DNA of 64,000 nucleotides from Tubiluchus corallicola (GCA_030141605.1 JAQGDQ010000046.1:496001-560000); one strand, 5' to 3'. Positions 37,346 to 52,000 are shown, counted from the first letter of the stretch. Notes: generated from the sequence alone by a model not told the origin. A program made the numbers and translations.

Positions 37346-38756
37346 TTTTATTATCGTAGGCCTCGATTGTCCGGATTGTCTGGCTCTAAGATGACAAAAA
37401 AGTACGGATAATTAGACTTGCATAGTAATGCCTGTCTAACAGAGATACATTATTTTCAATTGATCTCTGAGATGTAACTCACCTAGCTTATCAGAAAACT
37501 TGACAAAAATCACATATTTTTAGAATCAACTTATTATTTTTGGTTCATTTCATAATAACGCGATAAAAAAAGCGTTAATCAAAAAAGTACAGAGCGTTGC
37601 TAGCAAACATCAGTAAAACAGAAACAAATGAAAAGTGCCTTATGACATATGCCAAAGATCATTTCAAGAATATCACTACATGTATCATGGAAAACCCAGC
37701 TGGAAGTGCAATACTCAGCTCTAGTACATTTGTACAACTGGTATGCAAGAAACACTAAACTGCTTACAGTTTAGTAGCTCAGCAAGGTGTCCACTACTGT
37801 TAAAAACAGTATGTAATCGATAATTGTTTTAATGACATAAATAATTTTTATTGCCTATGTGTTAGTGCAGATTCTTTAACACATTGGTGTCAAATTAACA
37901 GGGTGATCCCTCACTGGACAAAACAACAATATCGTGACCACGGCAGCATACCTTAGCATACAACTGATTTTGAATGCAAACTTCAAAAAAATTTAAAATT
38001 GTATTTTATGAGTTTATCACCAATCCATATGCAGGCATTTTGATTAATAATTATATTATAATATAATTTATTTTCAAAAATTTATCTATACTTATGCAAA
38101 ATTATAAATTATGTACAAAAATTATAAACATATATTTTCAATAATTTACAATATTTAACAAATTACATATGAAATTAAATAAATGAATATCAACAAACAC
38201 TGTATATTTCTAAAAACTGTTGAATGACTAGCCATTTTTAAAGTGGCTGTTTTAGCTATCACAGTTTAAGTATGAATATTTTGATGCTTAATTAATAGGA
38301 AGATATTGATACACAAAGGTTTTTACTTTTTACCCTTCACATTTTAGTTGAAAGTGCAAATGTCTAAGACTCACACACAAAGTCCTATAATTATATAATA
38401 AATTGCAGGTTTCGCAATGCAGCTTACTATATTAGAATCTCTCTTTAGGCTATCTGCAAAAGTGTTCATTAGTAATAAACCTCAATGTAAAAACAACCAG
38501 GATTGGGGGCGGGGGTGAGGTGGTGGTCAAAAACATTACATTGTAATATGAGAAGACGGGACAATTAACTATAAAAAAGACAAGGGCCCAGTATTTCTAC
38601 AGATCAAGCTGCATATTTTTTGGATTTAGCACTTATAAATTCATTAGTTTAATATTACTTTCAAATGTTTGCATCACACTGAAGCAGGTTTTGGGTATAA
38701 AAACATCAATGATGAAATTAATGATAAATCACTTATTAAATATTAATTTGGTGTTA
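37346..38756. other. Intergenic sequence downstream of gene A
   Basis: AT-rich with runs of TTATAAT-type sequence at 38040-38160. No gene seen. Confidence 0.5.
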
Positions 38757-38762
38757 TTTATT
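38757..38762 (-). terminator. Candidate polyadenylation signal of gene A
   Basis: First AATAAA hexamer on the minus strand after the gene A stop, about 185 nt downstream. Context is AT-rich, so the hexamer alone is only moderate evidence. Confidence 0.4.
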
Positions 38763-38945
38763 ATTTTTACAATTGCCTGCCCGATCAAATCTGGCACTAA
38801 AAATAAGCTTTCTTTTCCAGTTTGATGCAACTATAAGTTCCTAAACTTAACAAATGCAGCGGAGGTCTGAACAGCTACTTATTTTAAAAATTTCATTAGT
38901 TTTCAATATAATTAAATTGCGATGTTCTTACGTGGCATTTGAAAT

Positions 38946-40006
38946 TCACAACCCTAAACGTTTCCTAAAAATAGCAGCAGATTTTCGCTCCAGAGAAATT
39001 TGATGGAATTTGTCAGCAAACATTTGAGCGAGATAGGCGAAAAAATCATATTCAGCTGTTTTCTCTCTGCCTTCGCTAGCTATTAATTCGTATGATTTTA
39101 TTATAATTACACGGAAAGTGCAAAGCAGCACAAAAAATGCAACGCACGTGAAAAGAACTAAAAACAATAAACCTAGCTGGGATTGGGTTTCCGCGGGCGA
39201 ATCAAGTCTGCCTGCCCTTATAGTCAAATATACTAATGTTTCAAAGCCTTTGATTAAGGTGCTAAATTCTCGTTGTGTGTTACCTAACAAAATGAATGCC
39301 AAAATCATAAAGGGAATTATCGCGAGCAAAGACATAATAGTAAAAAAGAATAAAGGTGTTGCACATAGTGACAATGTGATGCCGCATACAGAGGTGACTT
39401 TGTTCAGTATCACTATATTCCATAATTTTAAAAAAGCGACAAAAACGAGTACAGACAGTATCCCTACGAGTGTATAGTCCCAGAGAGCAGGTTCGTAGAA
39501 ACTCAAAAAGCGAGTTTGCTCATTTTGCGCATTCATATCTAATATGTTGATGGCAATGACAGTCCTTTTTACAAAAAACACCACAGCAATCACAGACAAT
39601 ACCACAATGCTTAAATCAACGTAATGCCATGGAGTAAGAAAATATGCCAACTTTTTTGCCACAAGCTTTCTCACCTCTCTATAAGTGAGCACAATTAAGA
39701 GAAATAGGTAAACAACTATAGCCAACACTTGGCCCGCGTCTACTGTTCTTGCATATTTAAGCAAATCCAGGGTATTAATGGCATAATACGGTATTATCAC
39801 ACCAGAACTGCCAAATTCCACAGCCATCTGAACAATACTAAACAAGTTTGTGTTGGTATTAAATAAAGTAAATTCAATCATTAAAGCCCGGGTGTGATCA
39901 TCTATCCACCGTGAATTGATCAACGATTCAATGATGGCTTTATTTTCTGTATTGTTACGAGTTAGTTCCACCACGTACCCGCCACCACTGTACAATGCTA
40001 GTCTAC
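38946..40006 (-). CDS. Gene A exon 15: TOP end, TM7-TM11, pore, stop
   Basis: Acceptor AATTACAG; 352 residues and a TGA at 38948-38946. Begins RRLALYSGGGYVVEL (end of TOP), then EF-F-N-x-N region, TM7 DAGQVLAIVVYLFLLIVL, ARKLAYFLTPWHYVDLSIV (TM8 with the family W-x-x-x-D), two more segments, pore helix region around GNTQREFSTLIKGFE, and a last membrane helix. There is no L-G-D selectivity-filter triad as in PKD2 channels, which fits a PKD1-type subunit. A 50-residue basic tail ends RKRLGL; no EF hand and no coiled coil. Confidence 0.95.
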
Positions 40007-43000
40007 CTGTAATTTAAGTAAACATAATTGTCACTAATTCAGCTTAATAAAAATTAACAATGTGTTAAATTAATGCAGCTTCACTACAAATTAACTGCCA
40101 CTCAACTTACAACAACACAAATATGGGTCATAAAAGTAAGAATAGCACAGCAAGCCAGGTTTAAGATGGTTCCATTGGCCATGTTACTAGCATAGCTATT
40201 CACCTTACTGAAAAACGAGACACCTGCATCTGCAAGTAGTCAACTCATCTCTGTAAGTTTAGAAAAACAGGGTTAATGAGCTATATTCTGGTCCCATCAC
40301 AGCCATCTTTACCAAGTAGATGTAGCTGTCAGAAAACATTTGTAGAATGCTGAATGTAATCGAAAAATAAAATAAACATAAATAAGTTGAGTTTAGTTAA
40401 GTATCTAGCTGTCATTATTAAAGAGTTCTAATATATTAACTTCAATGATGGAAGTGAAATTCCACATATGCATAATGCGTGATCTGTTGATGCGTGTGTG
40501 CGTGCGTGTGTCATTTGATGTTATTGTACAACACTTTGTAATTAAAGTAAATAATGTCCAATATGCACGTAATGTGCACTCCGCAATTCGTGATGCATGA
40601 TGATTCTTATTCACTGGCAATTTTGCTATCGTCTGAATAGCATCACGCAACATATACAGATGGGAGATCACCGTTGCCTAGGTGACTTATCAAATTTTCA
40701 AGTTTTGGGTGGCCATTTCATTGACTGCGTTCCTGTTCAGGTGAGTTTGGTCTCTTCAGGACTTATACACAGTAACAATTCTTCAAACAGAGTTTTTGAT
40801 GGTTGCAAGAAGTATATAACTACATTGTTTTGCGCCTAAATGCAGTTCCTTCATTAAATGATGATATATGCCATATTGTTCTCTCCCCCTGCAAACTGAT
40901 ATGCACCCAAAACCTGTGCTTTCTTTTGAATTTCTGTGTCGCACTGAAATATCGACGGAGACATGGCACCACACATTGCACGACATGGAGTCCTACCTGA
41001 ATGAGTTACAAATGTAACTAGTTAAAAATTGTGGAGCTGCAATTGTAACTAGTTCTTTTTTGTTATGCCTTGTAACGGACATAATACAGTTACCTTTTTC
41101 GGTTACATTTGTCAAGAGTCAAACCAAAAGTTTATTAACTGCAGATGGTATCAATTTATATTCTACATTACACTCTGTACAGTTGACTGTTTCTGTAGAG
41201 CAGGTCAGTAGCGCAACTCCATTCCAGCCTAAATTTTTTTGGCCTCATACCCATATAACAGATATGATAAATTCATGTAACACTTACTTTTTAAAGGAAC
41301 TGTAACTGTAGCTGGTTGCTGTTTTGATGGTGGAGAACGGTAACTGTGACTAATTACTTGTTTGGCAGCATAACATGTAATTATGATGAGCTTAGCTCAG
41401 ACACTAGCAAATTTCAAACCAGCTCATTAATTTGACTTCAGTCACCAGCAGTACTCAATCTATTACTAGTACATCAGCTACACTGTACCAGTTTTATCAA
41501 ACTACTGTTAGTACATCAGCTACAATGTACCAGCAATTGTAAATCTACTGCTAGTACATCAGCTATGCTGTACCAGCAATTGTCAATCTATTGCTAGTAC
41601 ATCAACTACGCTGTACCAGCAATTGTCAATCTGCTGTTAGTACATCAGCTACAATGTACCAGCAATCGTCAATCTACTGTTACTACATCAGCTACACTGT
41701 ACCAGCAACTGTCAAACTACTGTTAGTACATCAGCTACAATGTACCAGCAACTGACTGTCAAACTACTGCTAGGACATCAGCTACACTGTACCAGCAATT
41801 GTCAATCCACTGTTAGTACATCAGCTACAAGGCTATATTGTACCAGCAATGGTCAATCTACTGTTAATACATCAGGTACAATGTACCAGCAATCGTCAAT
41901 CTACTGTTAATACATCAGGTACAATGTACCAGCAATTGTCAAACTACTGTTAGTACATCAGCTACAATGTATCAGCAATTGTCAATCTACTGCTAGTACA
42001 TCAGCTACGCTGTACCACAATTGTCAATCCACTGTTAGTACATCAGCTACAATGTACCAGCAATTGTCAAACTACTGTTAGTACATCAGCTACAATGTAC
42101 CAGCAATTGTCAATCTACTGCTAGTACATCAGCTTCACTGTACCAGCAATTGTCAAATGACTGTTAGTACATCAGCTACACTGTACCAGCAATTGTCAAT
42201 CCACTGTTAGTACATCAGCTACAAGGCTACAATGTACCAGCAATTGTCAAACTACTGTTAGTACATCAGCTACAATGTACCAGTAATTGTCAATCTACTG
42301 CTAGTACATCAGCTACGCTGTACCAGCAATTGTCAATCTACTGCTAGTACATCAGCTACACTGTACCAGCAATTGTCAATATACTGCTAGTACATCAGCT
42401 ACACTGTACCACCAATTGTCAATATACTGTTAGTACATCAGCTATGCTGTACCAGCAATTGGCAATCTACTGTTAGCACATCAGCTAAAATGTACCAGCA
42501 ATTGTCAATCTACTTCAGCTACACTGTACTAGTAATTGTCAGTTTACTTTAGTGACTTCACTTTAGCTACTAGCAATAGTCAAGCTATGTCATTATCGTG
42601 GTTTCAGCTACTAGTGATTGTCAACCTAGCTTGCTAACTTCACTTCATGCATTGGCAACTGTCAATTTGGCTCACTAAGTTCATGTCAGGCAACAGCAAT
42701 AGTCAATCTAGTCTGTTAAATTCATTTCATCGATTTAAACTTTCTCAAAAAAGCTACATTCTAAATCTAATGATCAACCGTAATGGTTTTCGTAACAGAT
42801 GCACATCACAGAAACTGAAGCCAAAGAGACTGAACTGCAATTCAGGTGTTGTTTTGCAGCCATTTTCTAACATATAAGTTCTAACATATCACTAAGGTTA
42901 CTACGTTCACCCCAGAATTCACAACACACAGGTTATTACTGTCATTAACCTGTCTTGCTCTCATTCAGCTAAAAACGGCAATTTTATTTCAGCAAAAGTT

Positions 43001-46000
43001 GTAGCAAAATAGTCAGTTTACCATACATAGAGTACACTATAGATGCTTTACTTAAAATGTATCTAACTCATACCATATTGTCTTTCAAAGAGGTTAAACA
43101 AAAAACCTAATGCTTAATACTTTACACCAAGCACAGTTCCAAAATGGATACAGAATTTAGAGGTTAGGAAATGTAATCATTACAGCCCAAAGGTATGTAA
43201 TGTTTGAAATATGATTCAGTGGCATTTACAGGTTCATTTACCATAACACTGTTGACTATTTGTACACTATTAATACGTTTGTATACATGTCACATACAAT
43301 GATTATACTAATGGCAAATTTTTCAGACTTAAATATACCCTCGATATTCAACACATACCTGCAAAAGGGAGAGTCCAAAGAGCCAAAGTTGACTGAAATG
43401 TCCAATGATCCGGAGGATAGCGAGGATACTTACGATAACGCCACCCAGGTTTGTATGAACGAGTGTCCTCTGTAGCCCATGTATAATCATTTACACACCG
43501 ACGACCAAACGGTTCAAATATGGGATAAATACTGCAGCTTCCTGAAAAAAAGAAATCACATCCAATGCAATACTTTAAAAACGCAAGAAAATAAAGCACT
43601 TAAAGCAAAATAGGGTGATTAGACTATTTCCTCTACAGTGCAAAATACAAATTTTATTACTTAAAATAACTGCCAAAACATATAGTTGCCTTATATAAAG
43701 CAACCATATTTAAATATTAAATTACAGACTTCATTTACTAACTTGGAAATAACTAATAATGACAACAGTTGGATACAATCTCTTACATGGGAATCGTTCA
43801 CCGATGCCTCACAGGTTTAATTTGTGCAATTATGCACAGAGCTGCTAATGCAACAGAGTCTACTTACGCATAATGTGTTTCCAAGAACTTAGAAGAAGCA
43901 TTGTTGTCCATATGGGCATGTGAGTGTGCAATAGTAAAGAACTAACTGACTTTAAAGTAAAAATTTGATTAATGTTGGTCAGCCTTACAAAAAAAACCTA
44001 TGTTTGCACTTTAAGTACTTTTAGCAGCAGATTATTTTGAGCTACTGACAACCTATTAGTACTGTTTTCCTTTACTAAATGTATAATTATTATTTATTTA
44101 TTGATCATCCTGTGTATCCATAAAGTGAAAAAACTGCTGCCTGAAGTGCCGACAACTTAACATTTTCAAAAATCATTGGTATAGAAACCTCAGTCAGCAC
44201 AAGGGCTTTCAATAACGCATATACATGTGTTTAAAACTGAATGCTGTTGTCAGTGAGATGGTTCACCATAAGAGTCAGGTAGTCAGTCTCATCTGACAAC
44301 CAATACATAATTTTGACAGAACAGTAAAATAGAAAATATACTATACAGGACTTGCAATACACAAACTCCGGCACCTCTTTACCGTAAACATCAAAGCTCC
44401 CAAAAAAGTGGAGATCAATCGAATGCAGTTATCACTGGAACACTTAAGTATTAGTTCATTGTTTTCTTATATTTTAGCTACCCAGTCAGAGTAACTTGTT
44501 AGGTACAATGATCAAAAGAAATTACGCTACAAATGCTACAAATATAATCAGAAACTTGCCAGCACTGAGCAATATTACTTAAGCTTTCAGGTGGGAAATC
44601 TAAAACTATTGTTTTATTTACAATACATGCCATTGGTAACAACTACAAAAAAACAGAACTTTCTAGTTAATCATCTGTACCTGGAGACGCTCGCAAAAGA
44701 CGTAACCTAACAACGCCTATTAACTTTGAGACCAAATCTGGAGCATATCCACGTGGCACACGCTTCCTGTTGTAGAAGAAGTCCACAAAGAGATTTGATA
44801 ACAGCGTGCTATCAATGTAGTCCCACATACTATCGACATCTGATACCTGCAAGAAGTATAAATCAATATTACTAATGTAGGTACAGGTAATAATGGCACA
44901 GGAAAAAATGGCAAAGGAAAAATGACGCAAGAAAAAATGGCACGGTAAAATGGCACAAGAAAAATGGCACACTTAGTAAAATATGAGTTTAGGTTTAGGG
45001 TTAATGTGTGTAATAATTATTCTAGTTATTTTTACTTCTGACAAGAAAATTACGCTTCAACACTGTTTCTTTGCTTGTCTGGTTGTTTTTTGTCTGTTAT
45101 ATCAGTAAGCCCCCTATGCAGAAACTCCCTAACAGATTTCCGCAAAACTTGATCAAACACCACATACAAAAATCATTCATGAAATTTGAAAAACAAAATA
45201 TTTTTCTAAAACAAAATTAGAAAAAACAAGGTTGACACTTTAAATATTGTGTCATTTGAAATGATTCCGATTTCTGAGAGTCATTAGTCAAAGTACTGTA
45301 GATACTTAAAAAACCCAAGGAGAGAATAAGTAAGAAAGAGAAAGCGAAAGGGAGGAAGAGAGAGGAGAGGGTGCGAGAGAGAGGAAAGAGGGGTGAGAGA
45401 ATGGAGAAAAGGAGAGGTAGAGAGAGAAGAATAAGGGAAAGAGATTAACGCAGAAGCGAAGGGAGAGAGGAAAGAACGTGAACCAGAGACATAACGGAAA
45501 GACAGAGGCAAAAGAAAAAATAGAGAGAGAAAGATTGGAAGACACATAGGGACAAAAAAGACCTACTCTTCGATTTGTGCCATTTTGTCCTGTGCCATTT
45601 TTTCCTATGACATGTTTACCACACCTAAGAAGAATACCTATCTACAAAACTTTGGCTGGTCAACAAACTTTTGTTCACAACTATTCTTATCACAGTACAA
45701 ACACTAAAATCCATTTAAGTCTATTTACACCCACATGTATCATTTTGGATATGACAAGTCTGCTGTCATTTGTTTATTTACATTGATTAATTTTTGATGT
45801 ATCATTTTTGACTTATTTTGCCACCAGATGGCTGTTACTTTTTTATCCCGAGTTTTTATTTAAGCTAACTGAAGGCAGATCCATGTCTAATTTAGTTGTT
45901 GGGAGTAGCCAAAAACCTCTATTTTTCCTTTGTACCAAGTAACACCCTGTTAGTGATTGAATTACCAAAAAAAAACATCATGGATGAGTATTCAATATGT

Positions 46001-49000
46001 TGAAATTAAGATATGTGTATCCTAGTATAAACTTCACTTGTTTTGTACATATGCATTGAGAGGTAATGTTAAATATGCCATACAGATACACCTTGACAGT
46101 GTACATGTATATTGAGTGGAAACCAGAACAGTGACCTAAAAAAGTTAGTTCAGATAGAGAGCTGCTTACGTTTGTATGTTAAAAGCATCCATGTTAATAA
46201 AAAGCAGTGAATAAATTTGGGCAACAACATGAAAGTGATTTTGGAGCCGACACTGGTTAGCTTGGTGTAGCTGTAGCTGGTGATGTTGGTAGACGAGACC
46301 TACTGTCAAAGTCAATTATCCTACATACGTTAATCTGAGGTGCAAAGCCATAATTTGGTTAGGGACAGACTGTCATTTGCCATAGTGTTGAGGTATGCAG
46401 AGTCAGACTTATTCTGTGCAGAACTGAAGTTGCCGGTACGGTGTAGCGCTGCTACATTTCTAATATCTAGAGGAACATTAACTGTTTGCCACACGTCGAT
46501 CATTAACTTCTTGAAGTGAAGCTTGGAACTTGCTAGTAAGACACAGGCCTGCTGGTGAAGTACAGTCTATGGCGCCTCCCAGTAACCTGCCTTCTTACTA
46601 TCCCTTCATTACCTGGGGAATGGGGCTTACTTTGTACACACCCTGTAAATTTCTCATAAATTGTAATTCTGATTAGAAAACTGTTTTGCATTAAAGCTTT
46701 ATTTTGCTATCGTTCCTTTAAATTTTACGATGTGAACGCAGCTTTAATTTCAATAAACCTAAAAAGTGTTGATTTCTTTATAGTAATTATTTACTGTTTT
46801 GTGTTAATTTACATTTGGTGATAAGACATTGTGGTTATATCCAGTAATCACTAGACTGCCTATTAACAACTAATCAGGTAACGATTTCTGTAGAGTTTAA
46901 ACTATTTACAAATTTTGTTTAAAGTCCTTAGACCATAATGCCGTCATGTTACACCACAATAATCACTACAATCTCAATGTCAAGATTATCATTAATGATT
47001 GGTGATGGAGAAAATGCTATAAACCCTCATTTAGATTTTGATATATAAACCCTTATATAAGCTTCAAACACAAGGAATGTGAAAAAGTTAGGATAAAGGC
47101 TGGATTTGAAGGTAGTTTCTGCTTACAAGGCAATATTCTAACTTTTCACATGTCCAGTAGGTTTGTACTGTCATACACTCGTATAATTACATAGTGATCT
47201 AAGTGGATTCATGATCTATAAGGACTTGTAGCAGAAGACCTGGTTCAAATCTAGGCATTATTCTAACTTGTTTACATGACCTATGGGTTTGTACATTCAT
47301 ACAGTCACATAATTAGATAGTACTTGCAATCATTCAAGCTTGTTTAATTTTTGTCTAATAGTTTTCAATTTTTTTATAATTATCAATTTCATGGTAATTA
47401 TTACCTACTATAATTTAAAATTTTGTATACATTTTTACTTTGCTGTGCAATTTTTATAATTTTTATAGCAACATGCATTTAATAATCTCTTTGTGTATAT
47501 GCTGCACTTTTGAAGCTGGTACAATTGAATTTTTGTAAATTGAGCTTAAAGGTTTGTTTGCAAAGTGATATTTTTGTGATCCACCATTCCAAGTGAATTA
47601 GGTCTATGTAGAATGATGGAAAGGTCGATAGATTGACAGATTAGTCGACAAAGATTGATAGAACTTTACAGAGTGCTCAGACTAGTGAGCTTTGTTTTCA
47701 TTCAGCGCATTCAGACTAGCGAGTTTTCTGTCACAAGTTTTCGTTCAGCGCATTCAGACTAGCGAGTTTTCTGTTGCGAGTTTTCATTCAGCGCATTCAG
47801 ACTAGCGAGTTTTCTGTTGCGAGTTTTCATTCAGCACATTTAGACTAGCGATTTTCTGTCTCGAGTTTTCATTCAGCGCATTCAGACTAGCGAATTTTCT
47901 GTCGTGAGTTTTCATTCAGCGCATTCAGACTAGCCAGTTTTCTGTCGAGGGTTTTCTTTCTGAGAGTAAACTCGCTCCCTTTAGTCTGAACATGTTTGCA
48001 AATTATTTGGCAAGCTAAAGCAGATTTACTTGGTGAGAAAACTAGTTAGTCTGAACATGCAATTATAGCTTCATTTCTTTTGTAAGCGTCACTGTGTATT
48101 AGTACTAAATAATGCGCTAATACTACGTTAATAGTTTTTTCTATTTAACACTGTAAACTGGAACCTACACGTTTGAAAGTGAGTGCTGTCACATTATTGG
48201 GCAAGAAACTAACTTACGTAACTTGTAACAAAACTAAAGGTATGGACCAAAACAACACTAACTGTCTTCGGGCCGATTTGCTGTCAGCATTTACATTTAT
48301 AATTTTTAACTTTGTAACGTTTACTCACCAACTATTGTTCAGTGAATACATGCTCATTAACAAGAAGAGCAAAAGTCATTTGCTGAACAGTGAGCTATCA
48401 CAGCTGAATACTGCAGCACACAGGACTAGTACAGCTAAATTGTTAGTGTAGTTTACACACCTGGAAATTTTTCCATTAGTGTTGTATCATAAAATTTGCA
48501 AGCATTTTCTGCGCATACCTATTTTACTGTTTACAGCATCTAGCGGTGAATCTTGTAAAATCACTGTGTGAACTTTTTTAATTGACATACACCTTATACA
48601 ATTTCCAAACACTTCCTAAAATGCCAAAGCAAAACAGATGAAACTTTGTGCAGCGAACATTTACATTAGCAGCATTTACTTACATTTGTGAAAGCTATCT
48701 GTCCTTTATATGAAGCAGTAATAAACATATCGTTAACGGATTGCGTTACCAGGTGAGACCTGCAAAACAAGTAAAGACTTATTATTGAAATGTTTTTTCT
48801 TTAGATCCTACATCTGGATCAAAATTGCACTCTAAATTTACGAATTTTGCTATCAAAGTAATTCTATTTTAACAAAAGAAAAGAATAATTAAAAAGGGTC
48901 TTCATTGAATGTGTACCTCTGCGCATATCTACATACTGATCATTCATGCAGGAAATAAGTTTGCTACTACTGAACTAGGTTTTCCATCATTTATTATATA

Positions 49001-52000
49001 GCATCCAAATTCGAGCTGCCTGCTGAAAGTTGTGACACTACATAATTGTACTTTATTATCTGGCTTTTTAATATATTCTTTACCATTTATTCAAAAACTC
49101 TAGTTCAGTTTAAATTACTTTAATAATAACACTCCACTCTAGGGTAGTCTATAGTTTTAAAACAGTGCAACTGCTGATAGTAAAATAACATTTTCTTTGA
49201 GCAAGCTAATTCCATAACAATACAATTGGGGTATTGGACAGTTAAAACAAGTTTCAATCAAAACTGTTGATTGAGGGACTTGGTGAACTCAAAATTATGA
49301 ATTAGGAAATGACATCAATGCCAGCTTGAATTCAAGATAGCAAATTGTAATCCACATCTGTCAATTGATGCAGAATCTGTTATGCCGATCTGTTGTGAAC
49401 TGGTGGAATGTCAGGGTTTATCAAAAATAACATTACTGCATGGCAACTCAAAAATCTGAATCCAACAGTCAAACGTTGAATTTGTTTTAGTATATTCCAG
49501 CAAAGTTTCATGATGATCTATTGTAAATTGGTGGAGCCATAGGCTTTTCTCGAAAATGATCCTATCACATTCAACTTGAATTTAAAATGACCGAAAAACC
49601 AACTCTGTCAGTCAATGTGGAACTCATTCTAGTGTATTTTCTATAATTATCAACTCTGTCAGTCAATGTGGAACTCATTCTAGTATATTTTCTGTAATTA
49701 TCAACTCTGTCAGTCAATGTGGAACTCATTCTAGTACATTTTCTATAATTATCAACTTGTGTCAGTCAATGTGGAACTCATTCTAGCACATTTCTAGAAA
49801 AGTTTCATTATGATCACTTTGAATTGCCGGCGACTTAGGCTTTTCTCAAAAATAATATTATTACCGCCATCTTGAATACAAATGACATAAAAAAATCTGA
49901 CTCTGTCAATCCATGCAGAATTGGTGCTCTAGTATAATGTGTAAAACTTCACGACAATCCATTGCGAATTCATGAAGCATTAAGATTTTTTTCAATTTTC
50001 AAAAGGTTGCCACCTAACAATAACTACAACAATGGTAATATCAAGACGAGTAGCAAGTTGGGTTGTCTCTAAATTAAGCTTGAAAGCACGCGTAGTTAAA
50101 TAACCTTGAGTATAGACCTACCTAGAATCTCGAAAGCTATATACAATACTTCCTAGTAGAAATGTAAAAACTGAAAACAGTAAAAGCTCTCTCATCAACT
50201 TGTTCATGTTGCGTTTGTGCAAGCGAATTTTTCTGTAGTACTCTAACTCCTTCTCATCTGGAGGTCGATATTCGTACCTTCGTTGCAAGACACTACAGAA
50301 AATAGGCTGCAGGTTACAATTTATAACTGTAACAGCAAATCAGAATGGAGTTATCATGAACTAAGCCACAGACCGCACACTATTTAAATCATGGCTTATA
50401 GTAACAGCTTTCGAATTAACTTTCTTTATATTTTCCTAATGTGTAGCTATCAATAAAATGAAATTCAAACAAGTGGGTTTTAGCAAACCTTCCTTGAATA
50501 TTAAAAGTCTCCTGCAGATTATGTAATAACGAAAAATACAAAATAACCTAAAAAAAGGTCATTTGAGTCTTAGTTATTTCAGTTTAAATAAACTCACTTT
50601 AAGCTTAAATTCCTATTCAAATTATTTTTCGTGTTTTAATTTTTTTGTGAATTTTTGTGTAAATTGTTTTTTCTTCTGATCTAATTTTCTAAGGTTTTTT
50701 GTCCCATTGCTTTTATAGTTAACTAAGGTATGTTTCAAGGAATGTAGGTAAAAATGGCACAGTAAAATGGTACAGGAAAAATGGCACAGGAAAAAATCGC
50801 ACAAATGGAAAGGTAAAAATGGCACACCTAGTAATATATTTGCATAGGGTTAGGGTTACAGTGGAGTATAATTATTTTAGCTATTTTTACCTTTGCAAAA
50901 GAAGTTACACTCCAACACAGCTTGCTTGTCTGTTTGTTTGGTTGCTCTTTATCTGTTATACACTAAGCTTATTATGCATAAACTATCTAACAGATTTCCA
51001 AGAAAGTTTGTGAAGGAGGGTTTCGTGGGAAAAATGGGCATCTTTTCGCTGGTTCTTTTTCGCAGAACTTTACCGAACAACACGTACAAAAAACGTTCAT
51101 GGAGCACTTTATGGAAGACTGGACAATGGAGTGTTTACTACTTCTTTTTTCTTAGCTCCTCTAGGTTAGTTCCAGGTTCCATTTCGAGAAAACCCGCTTG
51201 TAAACTGGGTAAAACTGGATATAACCTTTGTTTATTAATGTGTATAACCCTATAAGGTGATTTGGTACATATATATTTGTCAGTCTTTTACCACTACCAA
51301 AATTAACGGTGACATGGTAGATAAACACTATGTGGAACATTCGTGCATTATATATTGTAAATTATTTAATGAACAAATATTTTGCGAGTCTTTTACTAGT
51401 CTAAATAATACCAATACAGGTACATTTTTGTATGTTTGCTTGTTTATCTTTGTGTTAAATTTTTTGAATCAAAAGAATCAGATGAATAAGATTAGGATTG
51501 TTCAACTTTGGCAGAGATTTTGCTTCTTCCCACTGAGTGCATTTTAGTTTTATTATAGAGATCAATCAAATCAGAAAAACATATTTGCCATTTTTCCTAA
51601 CATTTTCATTGTTTCCTATGCCATTTTTACTTGTGTTATTCTTTCCTGTGCTATTCTAACCTGTACCATTTTTACTGTGCTATTTTTTCCTGGGACATTT
51701 TTACTACGCCATTGTTCATGGGTCTTTTTTGTCCGTTGCTTTTTTACCTGTGCCATTTTACTGTGCACCGCTTCAAGAGTCCCATTTCATGTTGCAAACT
51801 GTTTTGCTGTTTTACATTAGCTATATATATTCACTGAGAAATGTCTATAAGTGGTGTGGTGTTTCTGACTGTTTAAATGCAAATGAAATGGATGGCAAGT
51901 GAAACGGATGGCAAATGAAATGGAAGACAATTAATAAATATCCATGTCGTTAGGTAGTGTAGGCTTATTTCTAAGAGGAGACACATAGTAGTTAGTCTAA

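Noticed and set aside
45284-45547. Ser/Leu/Phe-rich minus-strand frames
   Set aside because: Translation of a GA-rich tract inside the repeat element.
50893-51255. 120-codon plus-strand frame
   Set aside because: Inside the TGGCAC-arm element and not preserved in copy 1.
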